NCBI RefSeq assembly: GCF_000220395.1
Contig: NW_004086170.1
Span: 1-53,772 of the forward strand
Source: Ichthyophthirius multifiliis
Lineage: Eukaryota; Ciliophora; Oligohymenophorea; Hymenostomatida
Direction: 5' to 3'
DNA: 53,772 nucleotides
This document shows positions 13,489-27,310 of the stretch, piece after piece. Below the pieces are notes generated by a model that saw only the letters and a list, made by a program, of their open reading frames with translations, was not told the origin of the DNA and did no database searches. The translations under genes and the position numbers were made by a program. Within the stretch, counting starts at the first letter, position 1; each line of letters starts with the position of its first letter.

Positions 13489-15447
13489 ATGGATAATAAT
13501 AACCCATAAACAACTGAAAAAGAAACTGTATATAATCATGTGCAATAAAATTAATAATAAAATACCATAAATTAGACTACCAATAATATATAAAACCAGC
13601 AATAAAATTAGCAAAGATAGTAAAATCAATAATAACCAAGATCATTTTCTTCATTATTCTATATCTTATTAATTTTTTTAGCATATAATATGATATCAGG
13701 CTTTTTCTATAATCCTCCTATAGGTGAAAAAGGTGTAATATCCAATTTATTTTAAAGCGATGATTACTTGGTAAAAAAATAAAAATATAATAAATAAATA
13801 TAAAAAAAAGACTTTATAATTCACAATTGAAAAAGGAAAAAAAACATTATATGAAATTAGTGAAAAAAACCTATAATATAATTACTATTCATAATTCAAT
13901 AAGACATTAACATTTTAGCCTGATGAGTTGTTTACAAAACCTTATCCAGTAGTTCATGTATCAATTCTAAACCGAAACAGAACAGGGTTAGTATTCGCAT
14001 CATAAGACTTAATAGTCGAAAAAGAAAAGAAATTAAAAAAGTCAGTTCAAAATCTACTATCTAATAACACATAAGCAACAAATGAAAATGTTCACAAAAA
14101 AAATTAAACAAAAGAGCCTCATTATCGTTCTAAATTTTTCATTTAATTAATTCATGATACTAATAATTATAAATTAGGCCAAATACCTCCTTAATTAATA
14201 AGTAAAAAAAAAATTAAAAAAAAATTAAATTAAATAAAAAAATAGAATTTTTAGAAATCGATAAAAAAACGAAAAAATATAAACCAATCCTAGATTTATC
14301 CTAATTTTGGGTAAGAGAATAAGATTTATTATGTAAATAAGATTCAGAAGAAGGAACTGTATAAGAAAATATATAATAATATAATATAACATTCGAATAT
14401 TTCAACTATTGGAACATTAAATATTTAATGATAAATTAACTTGAAGAATCTCTAAAACTTCAAGATCAATATGGATTATCAGATGATTCATCAATAGATT
14501 AAATAAAGGAAATGTTAATAGAAACAAATCCTTATTATCTTTCCTTAACTTTCACAGTTTCTTTATTACATTCAGTTTTTTAATTTTTGGCTATAAAAAA
14601 CGATATTTCTTACTGGAATAATCTTTAGGAATTCCAAGGATTATCTTTAAGAAGTTTATATACAGGTCTGATTTTCGAAATTATAGTATTCTTGTATTTA
14701 CATGATAGTGAAAATACAAGTTATGTTATTTTAATAAGCTCAGGTATTGAAATAATTGTTACTATTTGGAAAATTGTAAAACAGCTTAATGCAAAAGACG
14801 AGCAGATGGAAAATTTCCTTATTTTTAAGCTGATCATGAGAATTAATATGTAAAAACCATTTTTTTTATATAATAAAATTAAATATATTTAAAAGGCAAG
14901 AACTACTGAAGAATATGATAAAACAGCCTGCAAATATTTATATATTGCTTTTTTCCCTCTTTTTATAGGATATACTATATATTCTTTAATGTATGAAGAG
15001 CATAAAGGGTGGTATTCATTCTGTGTTACAACCTCAGTTGGATTTATTTATCTTTTTGGATTTATTAATATGACTCCTTAACTTTATATCAATTATAAAC
15101 TTAAAAGTGTAGAACATCTTCCTTGGAGAACAATGATTTATAAATTCCTTAATACTATTGTTGATGATTTATTTGCTTTTGTTATTACTATGCCACTTCT
15201 AAAAAGACTTTCTTGCTTTAGAGATGGTTTAAAATTTTTTATTTTTAATAACAATTATATTTTATTTTAATAGATGTTATTTTTATAATTTATTTCTATT
15301 AAAGATATATCTATTAAGTTGACCATAAAAGAACAGTATAACATATTTATTTATTTATATCTATTAAAAATAATTAATTTCTATTAGGAGTATGGATTTA
15401 AGAAAGAAGATATTGTACCATCTTAGTAAAAACCAAAATAGGATTGA
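13489..15447 (+). CDS. CLPTM1: CLPTM1 family multi-pass membrane protein
   Basis: Exons 13489..13770, 13811..14201, 14246..15226, 15274..15335, 15388..15447 sum to 1776 nt, 591 residues, in phase. Matches to the CLPTM1 family (cleft lip and palate transmembrane protein 1) are strong: ETNPYYLSLTFTVSLLHSVF, NNLQEFQGLSLRSLY, YSLMYEEHKGWYSF, TPQLYINYKLKSVEHLPWR and VIFIIYLYQRYIYQVD. One membrane segment lies near residues 60-75, after a Gln/Asn-rich cytosolic leader, and a hydrophobic core of several more fills the C-terminal half. Animal CLPTM1 and CLPTM1L act in the ER/secretory pathway, CLPTM1 limiting GABA-A receptor export and CLPTM1L scrambling GPI-precursor lipid; which role applies here is not visible. 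An alternative acceptor at 14254 would shorten the protein by three residues. Confidence 0.95.
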
Positions 15448-15685
15448 AAAGAAATAAAAAAAAATAAAAAATCGTAACAAATAAATGATATATATAAATT
15501 ATATAAAGAGTTTTCAAATAAACAAAATTTATTAATATAAAAAAATTATATATAAATTTAAATATATATATATAAAATTATAATCAAATAAAATTAAAAT
15601 AAATTTTTTTATATATATATATATATATATTTATATAAATATTTTTTTCTTATATATATATATAGAAAAAAATTAATTTTTTTTA
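15448..15685. other. Spacer between convergent gene ends
   Basis: AT-only sequence, with TA tracts near 15616-15632 and 15653-15663, between the CLPTM1 stop and the golgin stop. Presumably holds both 3' UTRs. Confidence 0.55.
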
Positions 15686-18600
15686 TCAAAACCAACCATT
15701 TTTCTTTTTTAATTTGGATAGAGTTTTTTATACATTTTATTTTTCATATTCACTAAATTATAACATATTTTTTATTATATTTAAATATTTAATATCTAAT
15801 GTGGTTCTATATAATAAAATATTAAATAAAAAAAAATAGTTATTATATTTTTTTACAAAAGTTATATCAAAGCATCTTTTATATTTTATTTAAAATAAGA
15901 ATCTCCTTAACTTTATAAATTTTTTATTTCATCTTTAAGTAATTAAATTTGAATATTAAATTTTTTTTCATTTTCTTCAAAATCTCTAACTTCAATTAAA
16001 AGTCTATTATTTTCTAACTCTAGTTAATCTCTTTAATAATTTAAGTCATTAATATCAAACTTAAGTTTTTTCATTTTATCTGATTATTATTAGCAAAACT
16101 AGAAATAAATATTTGTAATTATATTATAATTTTTTTAAATAAATAAGTTTCAAATTTAAAAAAAATCAATAAAGTAATAAAATTTTTAAATTTTTATATA
16201 AATTAATTACAATTTCTTCTATATCTTCTTCATTTTAGAAATATTCTTCTTTAGGAGTATTAGGACTAATGTCGAGTCTGGTATTATCCATATCTTTCTC
16301 ATCATTAATTTCTTTAATTACTGACTTTTTCAACATTTTTTGAATGTGTAAAAGTTCTTATAATTTTTAATTTAAAAAAGTTATTTATTCATTTTTTTCT
16401 TATAACTTTATGTTTATTTTTTCCTTTTCTATTTAAGAAATATTGTTTGCCGATTTATAAAGTTTATATACAATAAATTTAAGGCTTTTTAAGATATCTT
16501 GATCTTCTTAAATTTCATCTTTTATGCCATTTTCTGAAATTTTATCAATCGATAAATAAAAAAAGCTTTCATCATTTTAAATTACTTATAAATAATTTTT
16601 TAATTAATCTATTTATAAAATAAATTAATTATTTTAATGTTCCAAATTCTCTTTGTTTTAATAAATTTCTGTTATTTGTAATTATAATTTAGATATTTAT
16701 TATAAATATTCAGTATTTTAATTTTAATATTATTTAATTTATAATTTTAATTCTCTTATTTCTTTTTCTTCGTTTACTTATTATAAATCTATTTCTTACT
16801 TTATTTATTAAAATAATTTTATTTTTAATATATTTTGTTCATTCTCTTTATTTATATTTTCTAATTCATATTTTTAATTTTTTATATCTTCTTCGTATTT
16901 ATTTAGTTTATCTATGAATATTTAAATTTCCTTATTTTAATTATCAATATGTGATTAATCGGTATATTATTAATTTTTGTTTTTATACATTTACAATTCA
17001 TCTTAACACATTTCCATTTAATTTTTATAAATTTACAATTAGTCATTATATTTTTCTTATTCTTTTTGCGAATTTTCAATTTATTTTTAAAGCGATTATA
17101 TCAAGTTTTCTTTTTCTTAATTTTAATTTTCTTATAATTTTAAATTTTTTTAATCTATTTGATTTTCGTCTTTAATTTTTAAGTTATTAATTTATTATTA
17201 AAGTTAAAAATAATTTAATTTCAAATTTTCAATATTTATTTTAATTAATTCATTCTCTTCAATAATAGATTATTTTTCCTTTTAATCATTTTAGATTTCA
17301 AATTTTAATTTTTTTTATTCTTATATAAGATTAAGATTATTTTTTTGTAAATTTTCTTTTTCGTTATATAACTCTTTATTTTAATCAATTAAATTTTCCT
17401 TTTCTTTTATTAAATTTTCTTTTTCGTTTATTAAATTTTCCTTTTCTTGATTTAAACTATCATTTTATTTTTTTAATTTATCTTCATCTTTTAGTAAGCT
17501 TAAGTTTATATTTTTTAGATTTTCTTATTCCTTGATTAATTATTCATGCTATTTTTATAAATTTTATTCATTATCTTTTATAATTTTAATTTCATCTTTT
17601 TATTTTTCAATATCTTTTGTAACTTTTTCATTTCCTTTTGTTAATTCTTCAATTTCTTTTAAATAGTCTTGTATTTGATTTTTCTAAATTTTAAATTAAT
17701 TATTAAAATCTTCTTTTAATTTCTTAAAATTTTCACTTTCTATTATAAAATTATCATTTATTTTATTTAAATTCTCATTTTCTGTTTTCAAAAGCTCAAT
17801 TTTTAACTATAAATTTTCATTTGCTTGTGTCAAAAGTAATATTTTTTCATTTAAATTAATAATTTTCTATTTTATATTATGAATTTTTTCATTTTATTAT
17901 ATATTACAATCAATTTCTTTTTGTTAATTATGATTATTTTCATTTGTTTTTTAAACATGATCTTCTTCTTAAAAATTTTATAAAATATCATTATTTTCAT
18001 TTTTTAAAATATGATTTTCCTGAATTAAATTTTAATTTTTTTATTCTAGTTGTAAAACATAATCACCAATAATTTTTTATTTTTAAAAAACTTAATTTAA
18101 TTTTTCATTTTCCTTTTTTAAAAGCTAAATATCTTTATCATTTTTCAATAAAATAATTCTTTTGTCATTTAATTATTTGTTTAATTCTTTAATTTAATTT
18201 AAAAAATTAATTTATTATTCATTTATTTGATTTAGTAATAAATCTTATTGGTTTTTCATATTTTTTATTTATTATTAATATTAAATATTTTATTAATTTA
18301 ACATATGTATGTTTTCCATGTTCTTTTTTTGCTCATTTTCTATTTTTTCCTTTAATATTTTTATTTCTTATTTTTATATTTCATTTATTTCTTTTAATTG
18401 ATTTATTATTTTTTCCGTTTCTTATTCAAATTATTTCTTTTATTTTATTAAATTTTATATTTCTATTTATTTTTCTTTCTATATTATTTCTATTTCGTTA
18501 CTTTATGTTTTATTTATTTCAAATAATTCTTAGAATTACTTTAATTTTTCTTCTAATTTTTTATTCATATTTTGGTTTTCGCTTTCTATTTAGTAAGTAT

Positions 18601-20147
18601 TTTCTGTTTTAAATTATTCTTTTTCTTGTAATTTTTATTAAAGAATTTTTATTTGATTAATATTCTCATCATTTATTTATTATAACTATAAATATTTCGT
18701 CTTATAATCATTATTTTCACTTTTTAATTAAAAATCCATTTAAGGAAATTACTATTCTTATTATTGGTTGTATTATAAAATATTATATTCATTTTTAGTT
18801 TCTTTTCCATTTTAAATATTTATTTTGTATTTTAAATTTTCAATATTTTTTACAATACTTTTTAATTTTTTTTATTTAATAGAAAAAAAATATAATTAAT
18901 TTTTTTTTACTCTTTTTGTTTATTTTCTATAATAAATTTAATCATATTATATACTTTTTCTAACAAATTATTACTATTGTGTTTGAATTCAACCTTAAAT
19001 AATAATTGACTTTCATTAGTAATACTTTCTATTTTATTATAAAAATCATCGATTTCTTATATTTTTTTTGAATTTTGATTATCTAACTTTTCCATTTGAG
19101 CTTCTAATTATTTATTTTTTTGATTTAAATGCTCTAATTAGTTTTTTAATTAAAAAATTTCTAATTTTCTACTATCACTTTCTTCTGAAAAAAAATAAAT
19201 AAAAATAAAAATAAAACTAAAATAATAACAAACCATTATTAAAGGCAAGGTCATAATAATTAGAAAAATCAGTAGTATTAGTGATTAAAGGTGTTATATT
19301 TTTAAGAGTTTTTAATTTTTTGAGGTGTTCAACTTATTATTGTAATTGAAAAATAGTTTTGTTTTTACAATTTAAGTAAAATTCTATCTAATTAAGTTTA
19401 TTTTTGAAGGATAATTCTGTTTTATTAATTTATTACTCATACAAATTTATAAAATCAATTTTTATTTATTTTAATTTACATATCTTTTTATTTAATTTCT
19501 ACATCTTTTTTTTATAGAATTTGATATATTTCCTTTATGAGATTTTTACGATCTTGTAATTTATTTTAAAGAAATTTACATTTTTGAGATAGTTTCAGAT
19601 TTTTTTATTATAAAATAAAATTTTAGCTCTTAAATTTATATTCTTCTTGTTAATAAAAAGAGTTAATATTTCTTTCTATGGGAGATTTATTGGAAGAAAA
19701 TCTACTTTTTTCTTAAAAAGACTTATTGTTGCTTAATTTTTGAATATTTGATAATTTATATATTAAATCATCATTTTGTCTTTCTATATCTAATATTTTT
19801 TTATTTAAATATTCAAATACTACTGAATGATTTTTTCTTGGTTTTTATTCCGAATTTTAACTGTTTCTCAATTCTTCCTTTGAATGTTTTAAACTTGATT
19901 TTTTAAAATATTATACTGATGATTACATAGAATCTATATTTCGATTATTATACGATTAATTCAACTAATTATTATTTGAAAATGATGTACTAATTGGTTT
20001 ATATTAATATGTTTTTTCTTCAAATGCTGATAAAAATCTTTTTCTTTATGGTTATTGAATTCTTGGTGTATTCTATCTTTTATTTTGTTATGTATTGTTT
20101 GGTGGCTTTTAAGACGTTGTAGAGGAACTTATTAGTTATTTTTTCAT
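15686..20147 (-). CDS. Very long coiled-coil protein with probable C-terminal GRIP domain (golgin-like)
   Basis: Exons from the 5' end: 19234..20147, 18911..19184, 16211..18857, 15857..16098, 15686..15806, about 1398 residues. A Ser/Asn/Gln-rich head (MKKQLISSSTTSQK) is followed by more than 1000 residues of near-uninterrupted Lys/Glu/Asn/Gln/Leu heptad-like sequence. The last ~40 residues break this pattern: IKYLNIIKNMLQFSEYEKQN followed by a short helix and GWF. This aligns with the GRIP domain (the conserved Tyr-Leu of helix 1, then a small acidic turn and a second helix), which docks golgins on the trans-Golgi through ARL1. The exon sum is one base over a multiple of three. The frame switches between about 19455 and 19514, where an A8 run lies, probably a run-length slip. 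If that shift is real, the gene would be split in two. The GRIP call is by eye. Confidence 0.8.
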
Positions 20148-20293
20148 ACTTTGCAATTCTTATTTTTTTAACTGAAATTAAAATTTTAATTTTATTATAT
20201 GAATTAATAAAAATAAATATAAACTAAATAATTTATAATAATTTAAAAATTTTTTTTAGACAAAATTAAAAATTATTAAAAATATATATATAC

Positions 20294-20345
<52 letters not shown>

Positions 20346-20369
20346 ATATTATATATATAATAAATATTT
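20148..20369. repeat. TA dinucleotide microsatellite in intergenic spacer
   Basis: The spacer between the golgin start and the next gene's stop is dominated by TA repeats at about 20282-20362, interrupted by TACATA units. Nothing else was seen. Confidence 0.8.
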
Positions 20370-22598
20370 TCATATATTTTCATTGATATCTTTTTAGTTT
20401 TCAATAAAATCAATAATTTTCATATCTTAATAAATATAGAATTCGAATTCATTATTCGATGTTATTCTAATATCAAAGTATGGACCTAAACATCCAATTA
20501 ATTTAATACTTATTTATAAATACAAATATTAAGCTTTTTAATATGTTAAATCATTAGATGGATTTACACTTTTTATGACTTATAAAATGTTTTAGTATAA
20601 ATCCATTAATGTCTGTTTTTTTTTATAAATAGATTTTGATTTTTATTTCAATAAACTTATTTTTTTTTATGCATTTTCTAATAATCTTTTTTGCTATTAT
20701 ATTTTTATATCTTGTATTGAAACTTATTCCTCTTCTTCTTCTTCTATTTCTTTATCTTACTCATCTTCTTGATTTTGGACATTAGATTCAACATAATCTT
20801 TAGATTTTTAATTATAATTTTCAATATAAGGTGTTTTAATTATTCCCAAATAATTATTATTTTCAATTTAATTATTTTTTTCATCAATTTCCTAACTATA
20901 ATTAATATAAGATTCATCAATATTTTATTATTCAATCGTCCAATCATTATTTTATTTACAAAATTTAGGATTTTCTAAATTACCTTTTATATGTATTTTA
21001 TAAAAAAACAAAATAAAAAGTACCTGAAAATCCAATTTAAAATTAAAGAATATCTGTAAAGAAATATTATTCTTTAAATCTATTAATTTTGATCACAATT
21101 TGTTAAGAGTTACCAAACTTTTCTTGTATTTCATAGATGAAGTTTTGAATAATTTACACAATTCTTTTCTTATTTGAAAATAAAAAGCATTTTTCAATAT
21201 CAAAATTAGTTTAAATTTCCACAAACTTATTAGTATTTTAAATAAATTCCAAAAGATTTCTCAAACTAAATTTCAAAAAAAACTTTCTGTCAGTAATTAA
21301 ACTACAATTAAATTAATTTTGAATAATTAAATTATAAAGGAACAAATTATTAATAATCCCGTTTGATTTAAACACTAAGCATTATAAATCTTTGTTATTT
21401 CTTGTCTAAAAATTCAATTATTCTAGAATAGGCTGTATATTTTTTATATAAAATAGTGTTTTTTAACTTTAAATTTAATATTTGGTATGATAATAATCAT
21501 GATAAATATTATTTTACTATTCTTAATGAAAAATAACACAAGAATGATATTAATTATTTTTTACAAATACGCTAATTTTAAAGAAGAATTTTTTTTTTAC
21601 ATTATTTTCTTTGTTATTTTAAATTCCAATATAAGTACGAAAACTTTCAACTTTGTTACTACTTTCAATAGAACTTTTAATTAAATTAATAATAGTGTTT
21701 TCTAATTTATTGCTTTAATTTTCATCTGGAATCAATATATTTGTTTCCATTAATACATTATTAAAGTTAAAATCTTCCAGAAAAGTTTCTTATAGAAAAA
21801 TAGAACGAGAAAAATTCTTAAATTATTAATTGTTTTCTTTATCAAAATACATTTCACAATTCTTATTTGAAAAATAAATATCTATTGTGTTCAAATTCTA
21901 GTTATAAGATATAAAAAATAAGCATTAATTTATTCCGTCTTTTAATATATTCGAGTATAATTTATTATTATATTAAAAAAGAAAATTTTATCTACTTATT
22001 TTTTCATGCTAATATATGTAATATAGTTATAATGCAACAAATGCAAATAATGACATTGTTATAACAGAATAATTATCATTTATTGCTATAAATAAATATG
22101 TCGTATATATTCCTATAAGACTTAAATATGATATTAATATATTAGAAGATAATAAACACACTAAAAAATGACTTATTGCTTCCAATATACATAATTATGA
22201 CATTTCTGAAAGTAATTATTTGTTTTAATCTACTGTTTGATCTTTTGAACTTATTGAATTTAGTATTATTAGCAAATGTATAGAGTTTATTCCTAAAATG
22301 CACAAGTGTATTAATAAGCACATAATATTATAATATAACCTTTCTTTCTTATTATAAAGTCTATTATTATAAATAAACCTACTAATAAATATTGGAATAT
22401 CTAATATACTTGATTGTTATAAATTATTTATGAATTTGATGCCATTTAAATAAAATAGCTTATTATTTAAGGCATTTAGTAAAAGAAAATAAATATCCAT
22501 AGTAGCTTTCGAAGATTAAAACTATTCTGATTATAGATTTTTTTTTAGTACTATTTTTCAAGAAAAATATTTGAAAAACTTAAATTAAATTTGTTCAT
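20370..22598 (-). CDS. Multi-span membrane protein resembling a degenerate PAS/histidine-kinase sensor
   Basis: Exons 21024..22598 and 20984-21023 intron, then 20370..20983; about 730 residues. The N-terminal third has several hydrophobic segments (around LVGLFIIIDFIIR, CLLIHLCILGI, FLVCLLSSNILISYLSLIGI). A PAS-like stretch follows (NILKDGINQCLFFISYNQ). Then come lines that look like the H, N and G boxes of ciliate histidine kinases without their catalytic residues: LRNLLEFIQN (no His), FSNKKRIVQIIQNFIYEI and LQFQIGFSGN (no DxG). The tail is acidic (run of Glu near residue 550) and ends in a helical region. The start ATG at 22598 lies in a frame one base off from the rest; a single missing base near 22340-22352 reconciles them, so the N-terminus is provisional. 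The kinase likeness is inference; I cannot exclude an unrelated ciliate membrane family. Confidence 0.6.
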
Positions 22599-22755
22599 TT
22601 ATAATTTTTATATTATTTGCTTTTTTTTAAAGTATATAAATAATTAATTAATAATTTTTATTAATCTTATTTATAAATATATTATTATAATTTTAAATGT
22701 TTTTCTTATTTTTTTTATAAATAATTAAAAAAATATAAATAATTTTTTTTTTTTT

Positions 22756-23813
22756 TCAGATTTTCATTAATTCAGCTTATCTAGAATACAAACTTAATTC
22801 AAATCCTAACATTTCCATATTAAGATATTTATTAATACCTGCATCAATCATTATTTTTTATCTAGCATTAGGATATTATGTATATAATAATTAGTCTAAC
22901 GTTTATAAATCATCAATCAACCTTTATAATTTATATTTAAATTATATATATTTATAAATAAACCCTAATTATTTAGCTTCATCCCCCATCAAAACGTCTT
23001 TTTATAAAATTTGTGAATTTACTTATTCGTTAGACAATTTTAAAGCATTAAATTTATCAGCTCTATATTTAATAATCAATTTTTTTAATTCCATTTCTTT
23101 TTCAACTAAATTATTTTTTTCCCTTTTTTTTTTTTTTTTGATTAATAAATAAATTCATCTTATGCAAAAGATATAAAAAACCAATTCAAATCTTATTCAT
23201 TTAAAGGTTTATTACAATTTAATTTTTATCCTTTTTAATTTAATGAATTATCAACGACAGATATTCCATATTATTTTTAAATTTAAGATAAATCATATAC
23301 CCAATTTGTAAACCCAAATTATCCAATTAAACTATATTTTGCTTATATTTTTCTTAAAAAGTAAATAAATAATAAATATTTTTACTTATAAATGATCTGT
23401 TTCCTCCCATTAAAATTACGTTTGCTGAACCAAATACAAAGTCTTCACCAAAGCAATAAATTGGTGCACTTTTAGTTTTTTTTTAAAAATAAATAAATAA
23501 TTTTTACTCTGTTTATTTGGAATAATCTTTTAATATTTCTATAATATTTTTAGCTTGAATTAAAGATCCTTTGTTTATTTTATTTATGTAAATTTTAATT
23601 AATAATATAAAATTGTTTTTTTACCTCCTTAAGAATTAATAGATACTGCTATTAAATTAGGTTTGAATCTAAATAAACTTTTTTTACTATTTAATATTTT
23701 ATCTGTTCTAATTTTATGTATTTTTATATTTATATATAATTTATATTTTACAATTTAGATGTTAGGCTTTAATAGATTTTGTAATGTGCAACTTTATTTT
23801 ATTATCCAAACAT
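22756..23813 (-). CDS. S49 family (SppA/SohB-like) serine peptidase homologue
   Basis: Exons from the 5' end: 23752..23813, 23625..23707, 23508..23568, 23386..23468, 22756..23341; about 291 residues. Family landmarks: LIAVSINSQGGSLIQAKNII (the SppA IxSPGG strand-turn with Gln for Pro), APIYCFGEDFVFGSANVIL (the region of the catalytic Ser, written GSAN instead of the usual ASGG), KYSLIGQFGFTN (the GSIGV strand) and DVLMGDEAKQLGFI (the GxxAxxxGLVD motif). S49 enzymes cleave in or near membranes in bacteria, chloroplasts and mitochondria; no signal peptide or membrane span is obvious here. A 16-A run at about 23124-23139 puts the two halves one base out of frame; 17 A would restore it, so a run-length error is likely. 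The change around the catalytic Ser makes activity uncertain. Confidence 0.8.
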
Positions 23814-26800
23814 ATTTATATTTTTTTTAGAAATTATTATTTATAAATTATAAATTATTTAATATTTTGTTTTTTGAATATCCTTATTTTTTATATTTAT
23901 TTTTTTATAAATAATTTTTATTTTTATAAATTCTTTTTAAAATAATAATTATAAATATTTTTATAGTTATTTTTCTTAAAAATAAAGCTAATAATAATTT
24001 TTTTTTGTATTAATTTTATATTAAAAGTTTTTTTATATGTTTTAAAAAAGAAAAATAATTATATTTTTTTCAAATAAGTTTATATTTATTTTAATTTCTT
24101 TTAAAAGAATATTTAATAATGTAATTAAAATAAAAAAATAATATAATAAATTATATTATTTAAAAATACATAAGTATCTTATTTTCTATTATTTATTATT
24201 AACAAATTTACTATATTAATTCTTTTAAAATTTATAATATAATTTATAAATATTAAAAATATCATTTTCAACTATATAAAATTAAAAGAATCAAAAAATT
24301 ATTATATTTCTTTATTTATAAAAATATATTCTTATTAAATAAAGAAACAAATTGAAAATATTTTTGACATGAAATAATATCATTTAATAAAAAAATTATG
24401 AAATAATATTTATTAATTAAATAAAAATAAATCTATATGAAAATTTAATTTTATTTCATAAGTTTATATTTGTCAACTTCGCTTATCAAATAATGTTTTT
24501 TTTCAAACTAAGATAAAGTATGAATAAATATCTTGATATTTTTATTTATAAATATTCTGTATTTAATATTTTATAAAAAATTTATTAAAAGAGTAATATT
24601 GTATTGTAATTTTGATTTGCTTTTTTTTTTTATAAAATATAAAAATAATTTTTTATTTTTAATTAATATTTTTAAAACTGAATAAATAATTAAAAAAAAA
24701 ATTAAAATAAAATAATATAATATAAAATATAATAAATTTGTTTCAATTTTTTTATATTTATTTATGTATAAGAAGAATATTTAATAAAAATTTATTTTAT
24801 AATAACAATAATATAAAAAATTTATTTATTAATTAATGATAAATTATCATATATTAATTAAATTTCTTTTTATCCGTTTATATGTTATTAAATTATTTAA
24901 ATTTAAATATACTATTTAATTTAAATCATTTTTTTTGTAAAGAATACTAATTATATGAATTATAATAAAAAATAGTAAATATATTTTTTTAAATTATTTT
25001 TTTGTTAAATAATAAAATATGAATTAATATCTATTAAAAAAAGATTTATTAAATACTATATTAAAATTTAATCTATAAAAATAATAAAAAGTGAATATTT
25101 TCTTTAATTTTAACATTATATAAATACTTTGTTAGTCTAAATTTTTATATTCTTTGTATTTTTTTAAAGCAATAAATAATTAATACTTTAGAATTTTATT
25201 TTATCTATTCTATTAAAATTTGCTAATTTAATTAATTTTCAATCAATTTAATTTTTTTATGTTAATTTTAATTATCGTATAATAATAATTTTAGAAATTT
25301 TTTATTTATCTTTATATTTTTTTTTTCATTTAATAATGATTTTTAAACATAATATTTTTTTATAATATTGTTTATAAATAAAATAAAATAAAATATTTTT
25401 TTTTTATTTATTTAAATCTTATTATTAGAAATAATACTAATATAAAATTAATAATATTTAACCATGTATTAATTATTAAAGATTTTCTTATGATAATTAT
25501 AAATTTTATAATAATCAGCTTTGAAAATAAAAATAATATAAATAAGAAGTAAAAATATTAAATATATAAAAAAATTATATTATTAATTTATATAATTATA
25601 AATGACCATAATTCTGATTATATTTAAGAAGGAATCAAAAATTAATTAAAATACTAAATATTTTATTTAAAATGATCATTAATATTACTGCGTTCCTAAT
25701 TTTAATAAAAACTCTTACATATATAATTTTTTAAAATAAAAATACCATATATAGATGTTGTAAAATTAATTTTTTTATCCAAATTTATTTAATACTTAAT
25801 ATCTTTATTATTAAATTAAGATATTTTAACATATCTTTAATATGATCACACTTAAATTTATAATAATAATAATAACTATAATTGTAAATAAATCAATAAA
25901 AAGTACTTGATATATACATATGCTATTATATTAAAAAATATTGATAATAAAACTTGCAAATATTTCTATAAGTAAATTTAAGTGTATCCATTTTAATTAA
26001 TAAATATAATTAGATAACAAAAATATATTATAAAATTAAAATAATTTTCTATAATAAAATTTAAATTAATATAGGGTTTAAATTTATTTGTAAAATAAGA
26101 ATTTGGCTCTAATAATGAAATATAAATAATAAAGTAAAAAAAAAAATTAATAATCCTTATTAGAAATATAATATATGCATCGTAAATTAAAAACTAAATA
26201 AAAAAATTAAGATCCTAAAGCTTTTTAAAATATTGTTAAAATTTTTTGATTAAAATAAATAATTTATTAATTTTTGAATTTTGAGAAACAATAAAGACTT
26301 AAATGATTATTTAAATATTAATATTTATATTATAATTATTTGAAAGGATATGAAAATATAAGCGATGAATATAAATAATTATATTAACTATTTAGTATCG
26401 ATAATAACTTAAAACTAATATGTAAAAAGATTTATAAATATATTATTTTAAAATAAAGCAATTTATTTTATAAATATATTTTTAAGAAAATAATATTCCA
26501 GTATAAATAATAAATTTAAAGTAAATATATAAAATATATAATAATAATAAATACTTAAAAATATTTTTTTTAACTTTATTTGTATTATGATTTTTATTAA
26601 ATAAATTAAATTTTAACTTTATTAGTAAGATAATAATTTTTATAGTTATTTATGTGTAGAATATTCTAAGTTAAAATTTATTATAGTAAAGATTCAATTT
26701 TTAAGAAGAAAAAATAATAAATTATTTAAATCTTATTTATAGAATAAAAAAGATATCATAAAAAAAAATATATAACTTGTTTTTTAGAATAGATTATAGT

Positions 26801-27063
26801 AAAATTAATATTTATTATTTATTTTAGATTAAATTTTTTTTAAATTAATATAAAATAATTAATATATTTGCTAAAATATTTTATTATTTTATTATATAAT
26901 TTTTAATGTTGACGTAAATTTAAATTTTCAGAACTATAAAAATAAGAAAATAATAATTTGTAATTTTTAATTAAAAGAATAATAAAATATATCCAAAAAT
27001 AAATAATTCAAGATAATAATAAACATACAAATAAAAAATATTAAAATAAAAAATTAAAATAAA
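23814..27063. other. 3.2-kb gene-poor AT desert
   Basis: Almost pure A/T sequence with short TA and poly-A/T runs. I read all frames with TGA as the only stop and found no stretch with protein-like composition, no conserved motif and no RNA-gene signal. Confidence 0.55.
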
Positions 27064-27261
27064 ATGTAAAAAATAAAATAAAAATCTAATCAATTACATT
27101 TAATATCAGAATCATAATAGCAGTTATTATTATTACTTAATTTATATTATTATTAAAAACAATCATAAATAAAAATGGTAAAATTTTAATAACCTATCCT
27201 CATTTAGTAATAATAGATATAAAAATATGAATAATAATGTAAATAAGAATACAATTAATAA

Positions 27262-27310
<49 letters not shown>

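Noticed and set aside
14850-14895. Apparent intron GTAAAAACC...TTTAAAAG in the CLPTM1 gene
   Set aside because: Removing it (46 nt) breaks the frame. Read-through keeps it and matches the spacing of CLPTM1 relatives.
20282-20362. Telomere or origin-like repeat
   Set aside because: It is a plain TA microsatellite; no G-rich telomeric units (such as GGGGTT) occur anywhere in the window.
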